From the NCBI RefSeq assembly GCF_016862995.1, contig NZ_BOOA01000083.1, forward strand, positions 1 through 35,130: a DNA stretch of 35,130 nt, written 5' to 3'. Positions within the stretch are counted from its first letter, which is position 1. Every line of letters starts with the position of its first letter. The DNA is from Acrocarpospora phusangensis. Its GTDB lineage: Bacteria > Actinomycetota > Actinomycetes > Streptosporangiales > Streptosporangiaceae. A model generated the notes under the pieces. The model saw nothing but the letters and a program-made list of their open reading frames with translations. It searched no databases and was not told the DNA's origin. Below, piece by piece: positions 14,854-21,083 of this stretch. A program made the position numbers and the translations under genes.

Positions 14854-15586
14854 TCCGGACATGGGCGGGTCCGTGCAAGAGCAGGGCTTGATGAGCGGTT
14901 GGCGGGTCTACCCCAAGGTCGCCGCCCGACTCCGGTCCCGGATCGCATCCGGCCACTACGCCGCGGGGGAACTGCTACCCGCTGAGGGGGCATTGTGCAC
15001 AGAGTTCCGGATCTCGCGGAACACGGTGCGGCGGGCTCTCGCCAACGTCGAAGCGGAGGGCCTCGTGATCACCATTCCGTCCAAAGGGCGGATGGTCCGG
15101 GCGACCGATCAGCTGACCCGTGAGCCGTATCTGTACATGGCTTTGGCGAAAGCGCTGCGGGAAGAGATCACGACGGGCGTGCTGGCACCGGGTGCGGCGA
15201 TGCCGAGTGAGGACGCGTTGCAGCGCCGGTTCAACGTGTCACGGGCCACCACCCGTTCGGCGTTGCAGCAGTTGCAGCGTGAGGGCGTTGTCGTGGTCGG
15301 TCACGGCAAGCGGCGATTCGTCGCCGAGCGAACCGACTCCCTCCGCGATCGGCTGCCCAGCGAGCCACGCCTGTACCGGGTCGTCGCGAGCACCTTGCGG
15401 GAGGAGATCGCCGCGGGCGTGCCGGCGCGGGGTATGGCGATGCCGAGTAACGCCGCGATACAGCGCCGGTTCGGGGTCTCGTGGACGACGGCACGCTCCG
15501 CGCTGCTGACGTTGCAGCGCGAGGACCTGATCACTGCCGGAACAGATGGCCGGTGGTTCGTGCGTCAGCCTGACGTGCACAGTTAG
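14837..15586 (+). CDS. Regulator made of three tandem GntR winged helices
   Basis: This is a 249-residue protein whose whole length is three copies of the GntR DNA-binding domain, each about 65 residues. The three cores read RISRNTVRRALANVEAEGL, NVSRATTRSALQQLQREGV and GVSWTTARSALLTLQREDL. Each is preceded by the usual helix ending in IASGHYAAGELLP, ITTGVLAPGAAMP or IAAGVPARGMAMP. GntR proteins normally have one such domain and a separate effector domain. Here no effector domain is present, so it could bind an extended operator as a monomer. The start overlaps the previous gene. A tandem operator lies directly at its stop codon, upstream of the HD gene, and may be its target. Confidence 0.85.
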   Translation: MPTTPDPDMGGSVQEQGLMSGWRVYPKVAARLRSRIASGHYAAGELLPAEGALCTEFRISRNTVRRALANVEAEGLVITIPSKGRMVRATDQLTREPYLYMALAKALREEITTGVLAPGAAMPSEDALQRRFNVSRATTRSALQQLQREGVVVVGHGKRRFVAERTDSLRDRLPSEPRLYRVVASTLREEIAAGVPARGMAMPSNAAIQRRFGVSWTTARSALLTLQREDLITAGTDGRWFVRQPDVHS

Positions 15587-15605
15587 GACGTCCTGGGACG
15601 TCCAG
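15586..15605 (+). promoter_or_regulatory. Tandem 10-bp operator, copy 2
   Basis: GGACGTCCTG is followed directly by GGACGTCCAG, beginning on the last base of the triple-GntR stop codon and 49 bases before the HD gene start. It is the cleanest of three related sites in the module (others at 14393 and 17454). Confidence 0.55.
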
Positions 15606-15653
15606 GTGTTCGGTCTAGGTGGCGTGCGGGGTGGCGTGTCTATCGTGAGCGCC

Positions 15654-16226
15654 ATGGGATACCTCGTATGGGCTCGTGAGCTGGCTCAAAAGGTGTTGGA
15701 GCGGCCGTTGCCGCGACGGTGGGAGCACTCGCAGGGGGTCGGGCGGCGGGCTGAAGCGCTCGCCCCGATCCTCGGCAAGGACGCCGACATTCTGGCCGCC
15801 TCGGCGTGGCTGCACGACATCGGGTACGCGCCGGATCTGATCGACACCGGATTCCACCCGATCGACGGAGGCCGATACCTGCGGGACGTGCACGGCGCCG
15901 ACGAGCTGCTGTGCCGTCTGGTCGCCCATCACACCTGCGCCGAGATCGAAGCCGATGAACGCGGGCTGCTCGACATCCTCACCGCCGAGTTCCCGAAACA
16001 GCGCGGGGACCTGGTCGAGGCGCTGACCTTCTGCGACATGACCACCAGCCCGGACGGTCTTCCGCTGACCGTGACCGAACGGCTGGCGGAGATCCGCGCC
16101 CGGTACGGCCCTGAGGACGCGGTCACCTGGACCATCAACCGGGCTGAGCCGTGCATCCTGTCGGCGGTCCGCGCGGTGGAGTCCCGGCTGACCTCAGCCA
16201 ATGTGGGGCTGGGATGCCTGGTCTAG
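15654..16226 (+). CDS. HD-domain phosphohydrolase
   Basis: The 190-residue protein carries a complete HD metal site: the first histidine in RRWEHSQGV, the pair LHD at His54-Asp55, then FHPIDGGRYL and the second histidine pair LVAHHTC. HD hydrolases act on nucleotides, including nucleoside triphosphates and signalling nucleotides; the substrate here is unknown. ATG at 15654 is chosen. There is no ribosome site, and TATCGT (15641-15646) at -10 distance would give a leaderless transcript; GTG at 15645 is the alternative. The 3' end overlaps the convergent Nudix gene by 33 bases. The HD and Nudix pairing suggests a nucleotide-clearing or exclusion role within the AICE. Confidence 0.8.
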   Translation: MGYLVWARELAQKVLERPLPRRWEHSQGVGRRAEALAPILGKDADILAASAWLHDIGYAPDLIDTGFHPIDGGRYLRDVHGADELLCRLVAHHTCAEIEADERGLLDILTAEFPKQRGDLVEALTFCDMTTSPDGLPLTVTERLAEIRARYGPEDAVTWTINRAEPCILSAVRAVESRLTSANVGLGCLV

Positions 16227-16694
16227 GGAACGGTTCTGGTGCTGGTCGAGGTAGTGGCCGATGCGCAGGCGCATCGAACGATCCATCCTCAGCTCCCTGA
16301 CCTGGTCGCGTGGCACCCAGCGGACTTGGGTTGATTCGCTGCTGGGGGTCGGCTCGCCGGCCACGGCAACCGCGGTCACGACGATGGAGAACTCCTGCCG
16401 TGCTTCCCCGTTGCTGGTATAGAGGATCACGTGGCGTGGGTCGGTGTAGGTCCCGACCAGCCCAGTGATCTCACACTCGATACCGGTCTCCTCCAGCGTC
16501 TCCCGGACGGCTGCCGCGGGGAGTGACTCGCCGAGATCGATGGAGCCGCCGGGGACGGCCCAGTTGCCGTTGTCGCTGCGGCAGATCATCAGAATGTCGC
16601 CGGCCGTGTTGGTGACCACGACGTTCACGGAGGGGACGAGGCTGTTGGGTGCGGGCGCGTCCGGGTCGTCGTAGAAGTCGATCCGCTGGCCCAT
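16194..16694 (-). CDS. Nudix hydrolase, possible Pif-like immunity factor
   Basis: The Nudix box is perfect (GGSIDLGESLPAAAVRETLEE, followed by TGI), giving the Gx5Ex7REUxEExGU pattern. The surrounding fold is standard (VNVVVTNTAGDILMICR, WVPRDQVREL). Nudix enzymes cleave nucleoside diphosphates linked to another group. In the model AICE pSAM2, the Nudix protein Pif prevents redundant transfer between cells that already carry the element, and this gene may play the same role. It starts three bases after the stop of the HTH regulator copy 2 and is thus in its operon. It overlaps the convergent HD gene at the 3' end. Confidence 0.85.
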   Translation of the reverse strand: MGQRIDFYDDPDAPAPNSLVPSVNVVVTNTAGDILMICRSDNGNWAVPGGSIDLGESLPAAAVRETLEETGIECEITGLVGTYTDPRHVILYTSNGEARQEFSIVVTAVAVAGEPTPSSESTQVRWVPRDQVRELRMDRSMRLRIGHYLDQHQNRSLDQASQPHIG

Positions 16695-16697
16695 AGT

Positions 16698-17438
16698 TCA
16701 GGACTCTACCGGGATCGCCTGGGACCACACCCGCTCGAAGCTTTCAAGGTAGGTGGTCACCATGTCCCCGCCGACCACCCGCCGTAGATGCAAGACCGGG
16801 GCGTTGGCGGCCGGAGCCCCGTAGACGTGGGTGTTGACAAGCAACTGATCATCCGCCCGGTAGATCGAGTTGTACAGCACCGTGCTGTGCAGACGGATCT
16901 CCACCGTCTCCAGCGCGCGAATCTGCTTGAACAGCACCAGCGCGTTCTTCACCTTGGCGGCCATGCCCTCGTCGATGCCCTCATCGGCGCCTCGCCGGGC
17001 GACCTCCGGGCTGGCGGGGTCGCCGAACAGAATGCGTACCCGTACGCCCGCTTCCGCGCGTTCGCCGAGAACCCGGACCATGCCCGCGTCCTCGGCCAGG
17101 AACATGCCGCTGTAGACGAGCACTCCGATCTCGTCCTTGGCCGCCGAGAACAGACGTCCCCATATGTCCCTCGGGACGGCCCAGCGGTGCGGGTACACCG
17201 AGACGATCTCGCTCTCCGAAGCTGAGGCCACCTGCTCGCGGGTGAGGGCCTCGGGCCACAGGTAGGACTCCTCCATTCCCAGATGGGAGGAGACCGCGTA
17301 CCTGTGCTTTCGGTACGGAGCCCGGCCTTTGGTGATCCACCGCTCGACGGTCTTGGGGTCCACCTCGATGGCCGCCGCCAGGTCCGCGACGCTCACCCCG
17401 CGCTCCAGCAACGCCGCGCGCAGTCGCTCGTTCGCCAT
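16698..17438 (-). CDS. HTH regulator with DUF5919-like C-terminal domain, copy 2
   Basis: A paralogue of the gene at 13623-14348, alignable over its full 246 residues. The HTH reads SVADLAAAIEVDPKTVERWI. The C-terminal domain shares YPHRWAVPRDIWGRLF, FLAEDAGMVRVL and LYNSIYRADDQLLVN with copy 1. The start ATG (minus, 17436-17438) is preceded by AGGTGAG. It leads the Nudix gene in an operon and has a tandem operator and a perfect 9-bp inverted repeat upstream. The longer frame to 17681 runs into unrelated sequence. It probably senses a ligand through the C-terminal domain and autoregulates; this is inference. Confidence 0.82.
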   Translation of the reverse strand: MANERLRAALLERGVSVADLAAAIEVDPKTVERWITKGRAPYRKHRYAVSSHLGMEESYLWPEALTREQVASASESEIVSVYPHRWAVPRDIWGRLFSAAKDEIGVLVYSGMFLAEDAGMVRVLGERAEAGVRVRILFGDPASPEVARRGADEGIDEGMAAKVKNALVLFKQIRALETVEIRLHSTVLYNSIYRADDQLLVNTHVYGAPAANAPVLHLRRVVGGDMVTTYLESFERVWSQAIPVES

Positions 17439-17453
17439 CTCACCTGCCCGTTC

Positions 17454-17473
17454 GGGACATCCGGGGACGTGGC
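17454..17473 (+). promoter_or_regulatory. Tandem 10-bp operator, copy 3
   Basis: GGGACATCCG followed by GGGACGTGGC, 16 bases upstream of the start of the HTH regulator copy 2. It is the third member of the operator family at 14393 and 15586. Confidence 0.45.
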
Positions 17474-17481
17474 CATCGTAA

Positions 17482-17506
17482 ACCGGACGTCTTGAACACG
17501 TCCGGT
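17482..17506. promoter_or_regulatory. Perfect inverted repeat operator
   Basis: Arms ACCGGACGT (17482-17490) and ACGTCCGGT (17498-17506) with a 7-base spacer lie between the divergent regulator copy 2 and the small zinc-finger gene at 17593. The 25-bp symmetric layout is typical for a dimeric repressor site controlling both directions. Confidence 0.55.
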
Positions 17507-17592
17507 CATGCAGTGATCTCGTCCTTACTGTTCGCCGCACTCTCGATAGCGCCAACCCAAAGCAACACCGGCCGAAAGGAGAGTGAGTGATC

Positions 17593-17808
17593 ATGCCAGA
17601 CACGATCGCCCAACCCCAGGACGAATCGCCCACCTGCATCTGCGGGGCGCTCCTGGCCGACGGGCAGCAGCTGTGCCGCAAGTGCGCCGCCCGCCAGCGG
17701 TGGATCCGCCGTCAGAACGCCCGGCTACGCGCCGACCGGCGGCGCGGCGAGACCCGCCGGCCTCCGAGGAACCCGCACCGCATGAGCGCGCTGGGAGCGA
17801 CTCGATGA
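17593..17808 (+). CDS. Small CxC/CxxC zinc-finger protein
   Basis: A 71-residue protein with a probable zinc site (CICGALLADGQQLCRKCAAR) followed by a very basic tail (QRWIRRQNARLRADRRRGE) that may bind nucleic acid. ATG at 17593 has AAAGGAGAG eight bases upstream; an in-frame GTG at 17587 is less well placed. Small zinc-finger proteins of unknown function are common in the transfer regions of actinomycete elements. Its stop overlaps the tiny hydrophobic ORF that follows. Confidence 0.6.
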   Translation: MPDTIAQPQDESPTCICGALLADGQQLCRKCAARQRWIRRQNARLRADRRRGETRRPPRNPHRMSALGATR

Positions 17809-17864
17809 CCTGGCTGCCGCTGATCATCGCACTCGTCTTGGCTATCGCTGTCGCGGTCGGCTAA
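17805..17864 (+). CDS. 19-residue hydrophobic peptide
   Basis: ATG at 17805 overlaps the previous stop (ATGA) and encodes MTWLPLIIALVLAIAVAVG then TAA. It is a single membrane-spanning segment. Tiny Spd-type membrane proteins occur near transfer genes in Streptomyces plasmids, but at this size it could be chance. Confidence 0.35.
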   Translation: MTWLPLIIALVLAIAVAVG

Positions 17865-17986
17865 CGTCGTGGTCCTGGTCGGGATGCGCCAGGAGGACAA
17901 CCGCAGGCACCTGCCCACCGACGCCCCGACCGTCTCGGCCGCGTTCGCCCGGCGGGTGACCGGTTGCCACGTCCACGACGCCGGTC

Positions 17987-18343
17987 CTAGGCGCCGGCCT
18001 TCCGAGCGGCTGCGGGCAACGCCGCTTCCATCTGCTCCAGGCGTCGAGTCAAGTCCTGCACGGCACTACGCAGAGCGGTGACCTCGGCTCGCAGGTCTCC
18101 ATCCTGTGCAAGCTGGTCGTCCTCTCGGACGAAGACTCCCTTGCCCTGCTGGCCGACGACAAGGCCCTCGTTGCGCAAGATGCCCATCGCCATCTTCACC
18201 ACCGACAACGAGGCGTCGAACTGCTCGGCCAGCTGGGCGGTGGACGGCAGCGGCTCTCCGGGCGCGAGAAGGCCGCCGCGAATCCGCTCCCGCAGTTCAT
18301 CGGCGATCTGAAGGTATCCGGGCCGGCCCGTCTTCTTGACCAT
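17987..18343 (-). CDS. GntR-type repressor, KorSA-like
   Basis: The 118-residue protein has one GntR winged helix (GYLQIADELRERIRGGLLAPG, then FDASLSVVKMAMGILRNEG and GVFVRE). A short coiled coil follows (VTALRSAVQDLTRRLEQME) in place of an effector domain. This is the size and design of the KorSA/KorB-type repressors that hold transfer genes of pSAM2-like elements silent. It is transcribed away from the tra operon, and the 109-base gap holds GCCAAC repeats, its likely operator. The ribosome site GAGGGG is seen upstream on the minus strand. Confidence 0.85.
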   Translation of the reverse strand: MVKKTGRPGYLQIADELRERIRGGLLAPGEPLPSTAQLAEQFDASLSVVKMAMGILRNEGLVVGQQGKGVFVREDDQLAQDGDLRAEVTALRSAVQDLTRRLEQMEAALPAAARKAGA

Positions 18344-18374
18344 CGCCCCTCATCTCACCACGAGGAACTCAACC

Positions 18375-18428
18375 AAGCCAACCACGAGCACATTGACAGC
18401 CAAGCCAACTAGGTTAACCATGTTGGCT
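18375..18428. promoter_or_regulatory. Divergent promoter/operator of the transfer operon
   Basis: AAGCCAAC occurs at 18375-18382 and 18402-18409, and the second copy forms an inverted repeat with GTTGGCT at 18422-18428. A consensus -35 TTGACA (18393-18398) lies between the repeats, so a protein bound here would block transcription of the gene at 18453. The KorSA-like GntR protein is the obvious candidate. Confidence 0.6.
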
Positions 18429-18452
18429 ATGTGAGCAAAGGAGGTCTACGAC

Positions 18453-18794
18453 ATGCGAACCATCCCGATTCCCGTCGATGCGGCCAAGCTCGTCTTCACC
18501 TGCGTGAAGGCCCCACACCCCCGCGTCCTGAACCGCGACACCGGAGAGATCAAGCTCGACAAGACTGGCCAGGCCATCTACGAAACCGTCCTGTCGGTCG
18601 AAGACGACTTCGGCCGCATCGAACTCGTCAAGATCGGCACCTCCGGCGATCCCGGCGTCACCGCCGGATCGGAGGTAACCCCGATCGGCATGATCGGCTA
18701 CGTCTGGGAGACCTCCGGCCGGTGGGGCATCTCCTACCGAGCCGCATCCTTCCAACCCGCCTACTCGCGACCGGCGGACGGCGGACATGCCTGA
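18453..18794 (+). CDS. Conserved AICE protein preceding the translocase
   Basis: A 113-residue protein of unknown biochemical role. It begins with RTIPIPVDAAKLVFTCVK, has a beta-rich middle (VLSVEDDFGRIELVKIG) and ends with WGISYRAASFQPA. Proteins of this size and pattern commonly sit directly before the FtsK-like translocase in Streptomyces elements, and the strand pattern would suit an OB-like fold; both statements are from memory and untested. A very strong ribosome site AAAGGAGG lies eight bases before ATG. It overlaps the translocase gene by eight bases, so the two are coupled, and it is the first gene under the KorSA-type operator. Confidence 0.7.
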   Translation: MRTIPIPVDAAKLVFTCVKAPHPRVLNRDTGEIKLDKTGQAIYETVLSVEDDFGRIELVKIGTSGDPGVTAGSEVTPIGMIGYVWETSGRWGISYRAASFQPAYSRPADGGHA

Positions 18795-20100
18795 CACCCT
18801 GCCGGAGCTCCTCGCCTTACCCGGAGTCCTGGCCGCCCTGGCGGCTGGGCTCTGGGCCTGGCGCCGCTTCCACCCCGTCTCGTTCTGGTACGTCCTCGCT
18901 TACCCGCTCACCGCAGTCGGCATCCGCGCTAGCTGGCGCAAAGTCGCCCTCGGCTGCGGCCTCACCAAGAAACGCCAGCGCTTCTGGTGGACCGTCACTC
19001 CGGCCGCGATCGTCTCCACCGGCACCGTGAAAGTCCGCCGGACCTTCCGCCGCGTCGCCGTCGACACCAAACCGTGGATGTGGTTCCCCCTCCCCACCCG
19101 GTACGGCTGGCGCGTCACCATCCGCCTCCTGGAAGGCCAGATCCCCGCCGACTACTCCGAAGTCGCCGAACGCCTCGCCCACTCCTGGGGAGTCCACGCC
19201 GTCCGGGTCTCCTCCGACAAACCCGGTCGGATCCGCCTCAACGTCACCATCCATGACCCGCTCATCCGCGTCGACCAGATCCCGCCCTCGACCGACCTGC
19301 TCAAGGTCACGGTCGGACGGCTGGAAACAGGCGGCGCTTGGCTGATCGACTTCACCACCGTCCCACACTGGATCAACGCCGGAGCAACCCAGTCGGGAAA
19401 ATCGAACCTCGCCAACGCGCTGCTGGTCGGCCTCGCTCCCCAACCGGTCGCGCTGGTCGGTTTCGACCTCAAAGGCGGCGTCGAATTCACCCCGTACGCG
19501 CCGCGCCTGTCGGCGCTGGCCACTTCCCGCAGCGAATGCAGTGATCTGCTGGCCGATCTGATCGGCCGCATGGGCCGGTGCCGGACCGCCGGCGCCCGCA
19601 ACATCTGGCAGCTACCAGCAGACGATCGGCCGGTCCCCATCGTGGTCCTGGTCGACGAACTGGCCGAGCTGTACCTGATGGCCGACAAGAGCGAGAAGGA
19701 CGAGATCGCCCGCATCTCCACCGCGCTCCTGCGCATCGCCCAACTCGGCCGCGCCTTCGGCATCTACCTGTTCTGCTCCGGCCAGCGAATCAGCTCCGAA
19801 CTCGGCCCCGGCGTCACCGCCCTGCGCGCCCAGTGCTCCGGACGCATCTGCCACCGGGTCAACGATCCCGAGACCGCCACCATGACCCTCGGCGACCTCG
19901 ATCCGTCCGCCCTGGACTCCGCCCGCGCCATCCCCGCCGAAAAGCCCGGCGTCGCCATCGTCGCCCACCAAGACGGCCACTGGTACCGCGCCCGCTCCTT
20001 CCACATCCCCGAGAAGACCGCCGAACAGGCCGCACACACCTACGCCCACCTCACCCCGAACTGGGCCGACATCCGCGCCGAAGCCAAGATCCCCGCCTGA
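18787..20100 (+). CDS. traSA: FtsK/SpoIIIE-type DNA translocase (TraB/TraSA)
   Basis: The 437-residue protein has membrane-near hydrophobic segments at the N-terminus (VLAALAAGLWAWRRF, FWYVLAYPLTAVGI) and an FtsK ATPase domain. Walker A GATQSGKSN is at residues 199-207 and Walker B VVLVDEL has its acidic pair at 290-291. LGRAFGIYLFCSGQR follows. In actinomycete conjugation this single hexameric pump moves double-stranded DNA between hyphae, and it is the defining transfer gene of an AICE. The length and domain order match TraSA/TraB. The gene symbol is assigned by family and context. Confidence 0.9.
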   Translation: MPDTLPELLALPGVLAALAAGLWAWRRFHPVSFWYVLAYPLTAVGIRASWRKVALGCGLTKKRQRFWWTVTPAAIVSTGTVKVRRTFRRVAVDTKPWMWFPLPTRYGWRVTIRLLEGQIPADYSEVAERLAHSWGVHAVRVSSDKPGRIRLNVTIHDPLIRVDQIPPSTDLLKVTVGRLETGGAWLIDFTTVPHWINAGATQSGKSNLANALLVGLAPQPVALVGFDLKGGVEFTPYAPRLSALATSRSECSDLLADLIGRMGRCRTAGARNIWQLPADDRPVPIVVLVDELAELYLMADKSEKDEIARISTALLRIAQLGRAFGIYLFCSGQRISSELGPGVTALRAQCSGRICHRVNDPETATMTLGDLDPSALDSARAIPAEKPGVAIVAHQDGHWYRARSFHIPEKTAEQAAHTYAHLTPNWADIRAEAKIPA

Positions 20101-20125
20101 CGATCACGAAGGGAGGAAGCCCCTG

Positions 20126-20827
20126 ATGCGCACCGTGTCCGCCTGGCTGATCGACACCGGCCCCGTCCTGGTCCTGGCGCTCATCGCCGGTACGGGCTCC
20201 TTCACCCACATCCGCGACACCGCCACCGAACACGGCCAGGACGGCTGGATGGCCTGGGCCGTGGCCGTCTGCATCGACCTCACCTGTGTCATGGCCGCCC
20301 GCGAACGCCAACGCGACAAGAAGACCCGCCGCACGCGGCAGGGCTGGACCTCCTGGCCCACCCTCGTCCTGGTCGCCGGCATCGTCCTGTCCCTGGCCGC
20401 CAACCTCCACCAAGCCGAACCCACCACCTGGGGATGGCTCACCGCGGCCACCCCAGCGGGCGCCTTCCTGATCGCCGTCTCCATGCTCGAACGCCGCGCC
20501 ACCAACCCACACCCCGAACCGTCCACGGCATCCGAACTGATCCCGGCACCTAAGGACGTGACCGCTGAGAGCACCGGCCTATCCGTCCTCGGCCCGTCCC
20601 CGGCGCCCGTCCTCGTCCCCACCGTCCAGGACGGCCAGGACGGCCAGAACGACCGGTCGGCTCCGGCTTCATCGCTGATCGACTACGCCCGCCGCGTAGC
20701 CGACGAACACCACGCCCGACACGGCAAACCCATCACCCGCGACATGCTCCGCACCCGCCTCGGCGTGTCCAACAAACTCGCCTCCGACCTGCTGCGCGAC
20801 ATCCGCGCCCACCCAGAACCCGCATGA
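20126..20827 (+). CDS. DUF2637-type membrane protein (Spd-like)
   Basis: The 233-residue protein has about four hydrophobic segments in its first 120 residues (LIDTGPVLVLALIAGTGSF, WMAWAVAVCIDLTCVMAA, WPTLVLVAGIVLSLAANL, LTAATPAGAFLIAVSML). This is the DUF2637 pattern seen beside AICE translocases. The C-terminal 50 residues look like a small helix-turn-helix (HGKPITRDMLRTRLGVSNK), separated by a proline-rich linker. It may assist plasmid spread within the mycelium, as Spd proteins do, while its cytoplasmic tail binds DNA. The ribosome site GGGAGG is clear, 25 bases after the translocase stop. Confidence 0.8.
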   Translation: MRTVSAWLIDTGPVLVLALIAGTGSFTHIRDTATEHGQDGWMAWAVAVCIDLTCVMAARERQRDKKTRRTRQGWTSWPTLVLVAGIVLSLAANLHQAEPTTWGWLTAATPAGAFLIAVSMLERRATNPHPEPSTASELIPAPKDVTAESTGLSVLGPSPAPVLVPTVQDGQDGQNDRSAPASSLIDYARRVADEHHARHGKPITRDMLRTRLGVSNKLASDLLRDIRAHPEPA

Positions 20828-20847
20828 CCAGAGAAAGGAGGACACCC

Positions 20848-20988
20848 ATGAACAACTCAGAACCGGCCGAACTCGACGAACTCCCCGAGATCGAGCCCAA
20901 GCGCTGGCAGTGCTGCCACTGCGGCGGAACCGGCTCGGACTCCTACGGCGACACCTGCCGCCACTGTGACGGGCTCGGCAACTGCTGA
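20848..20988 (+). CDS. 46-aa zinc-finger protein
   Basis: A perfect ribosome site AAAGGAGG (20834-20841) precedes ATG at 20848. The peptide ends in two CxxC-type pairs (WQCCHCGGTGSDSYGDTC, then RHCDGLGNC), resembling a single DnaJ zinc-finger repeat. Small genes of this kind sit between spd and rep in many actinomycete elements. The 95 bases to the RepSA gene hold nothing obvious. Confidence 0.6.
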   Translation: MNNSEPAELDELPEIEPKRWQCCHCGGTGSDSYGDTCRHCDGLGNC

Positions 20989-21083
20989 CCCGTCAACGCC
21001 TCCGGCCTGGCCGCACATCCGCCAAGACACACGCCAGGTCGGAGGCCCTCCCTCACCCGAACGAGCGAAAGGAGATACCCATC

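Noticed and set aside
17869-18081. Possible 70-codon gene after the hydrophobic peptide
   Set aside because: No family similarity, a poor ribosome site, and its 3' part is antisense to the KorSA-like gene.
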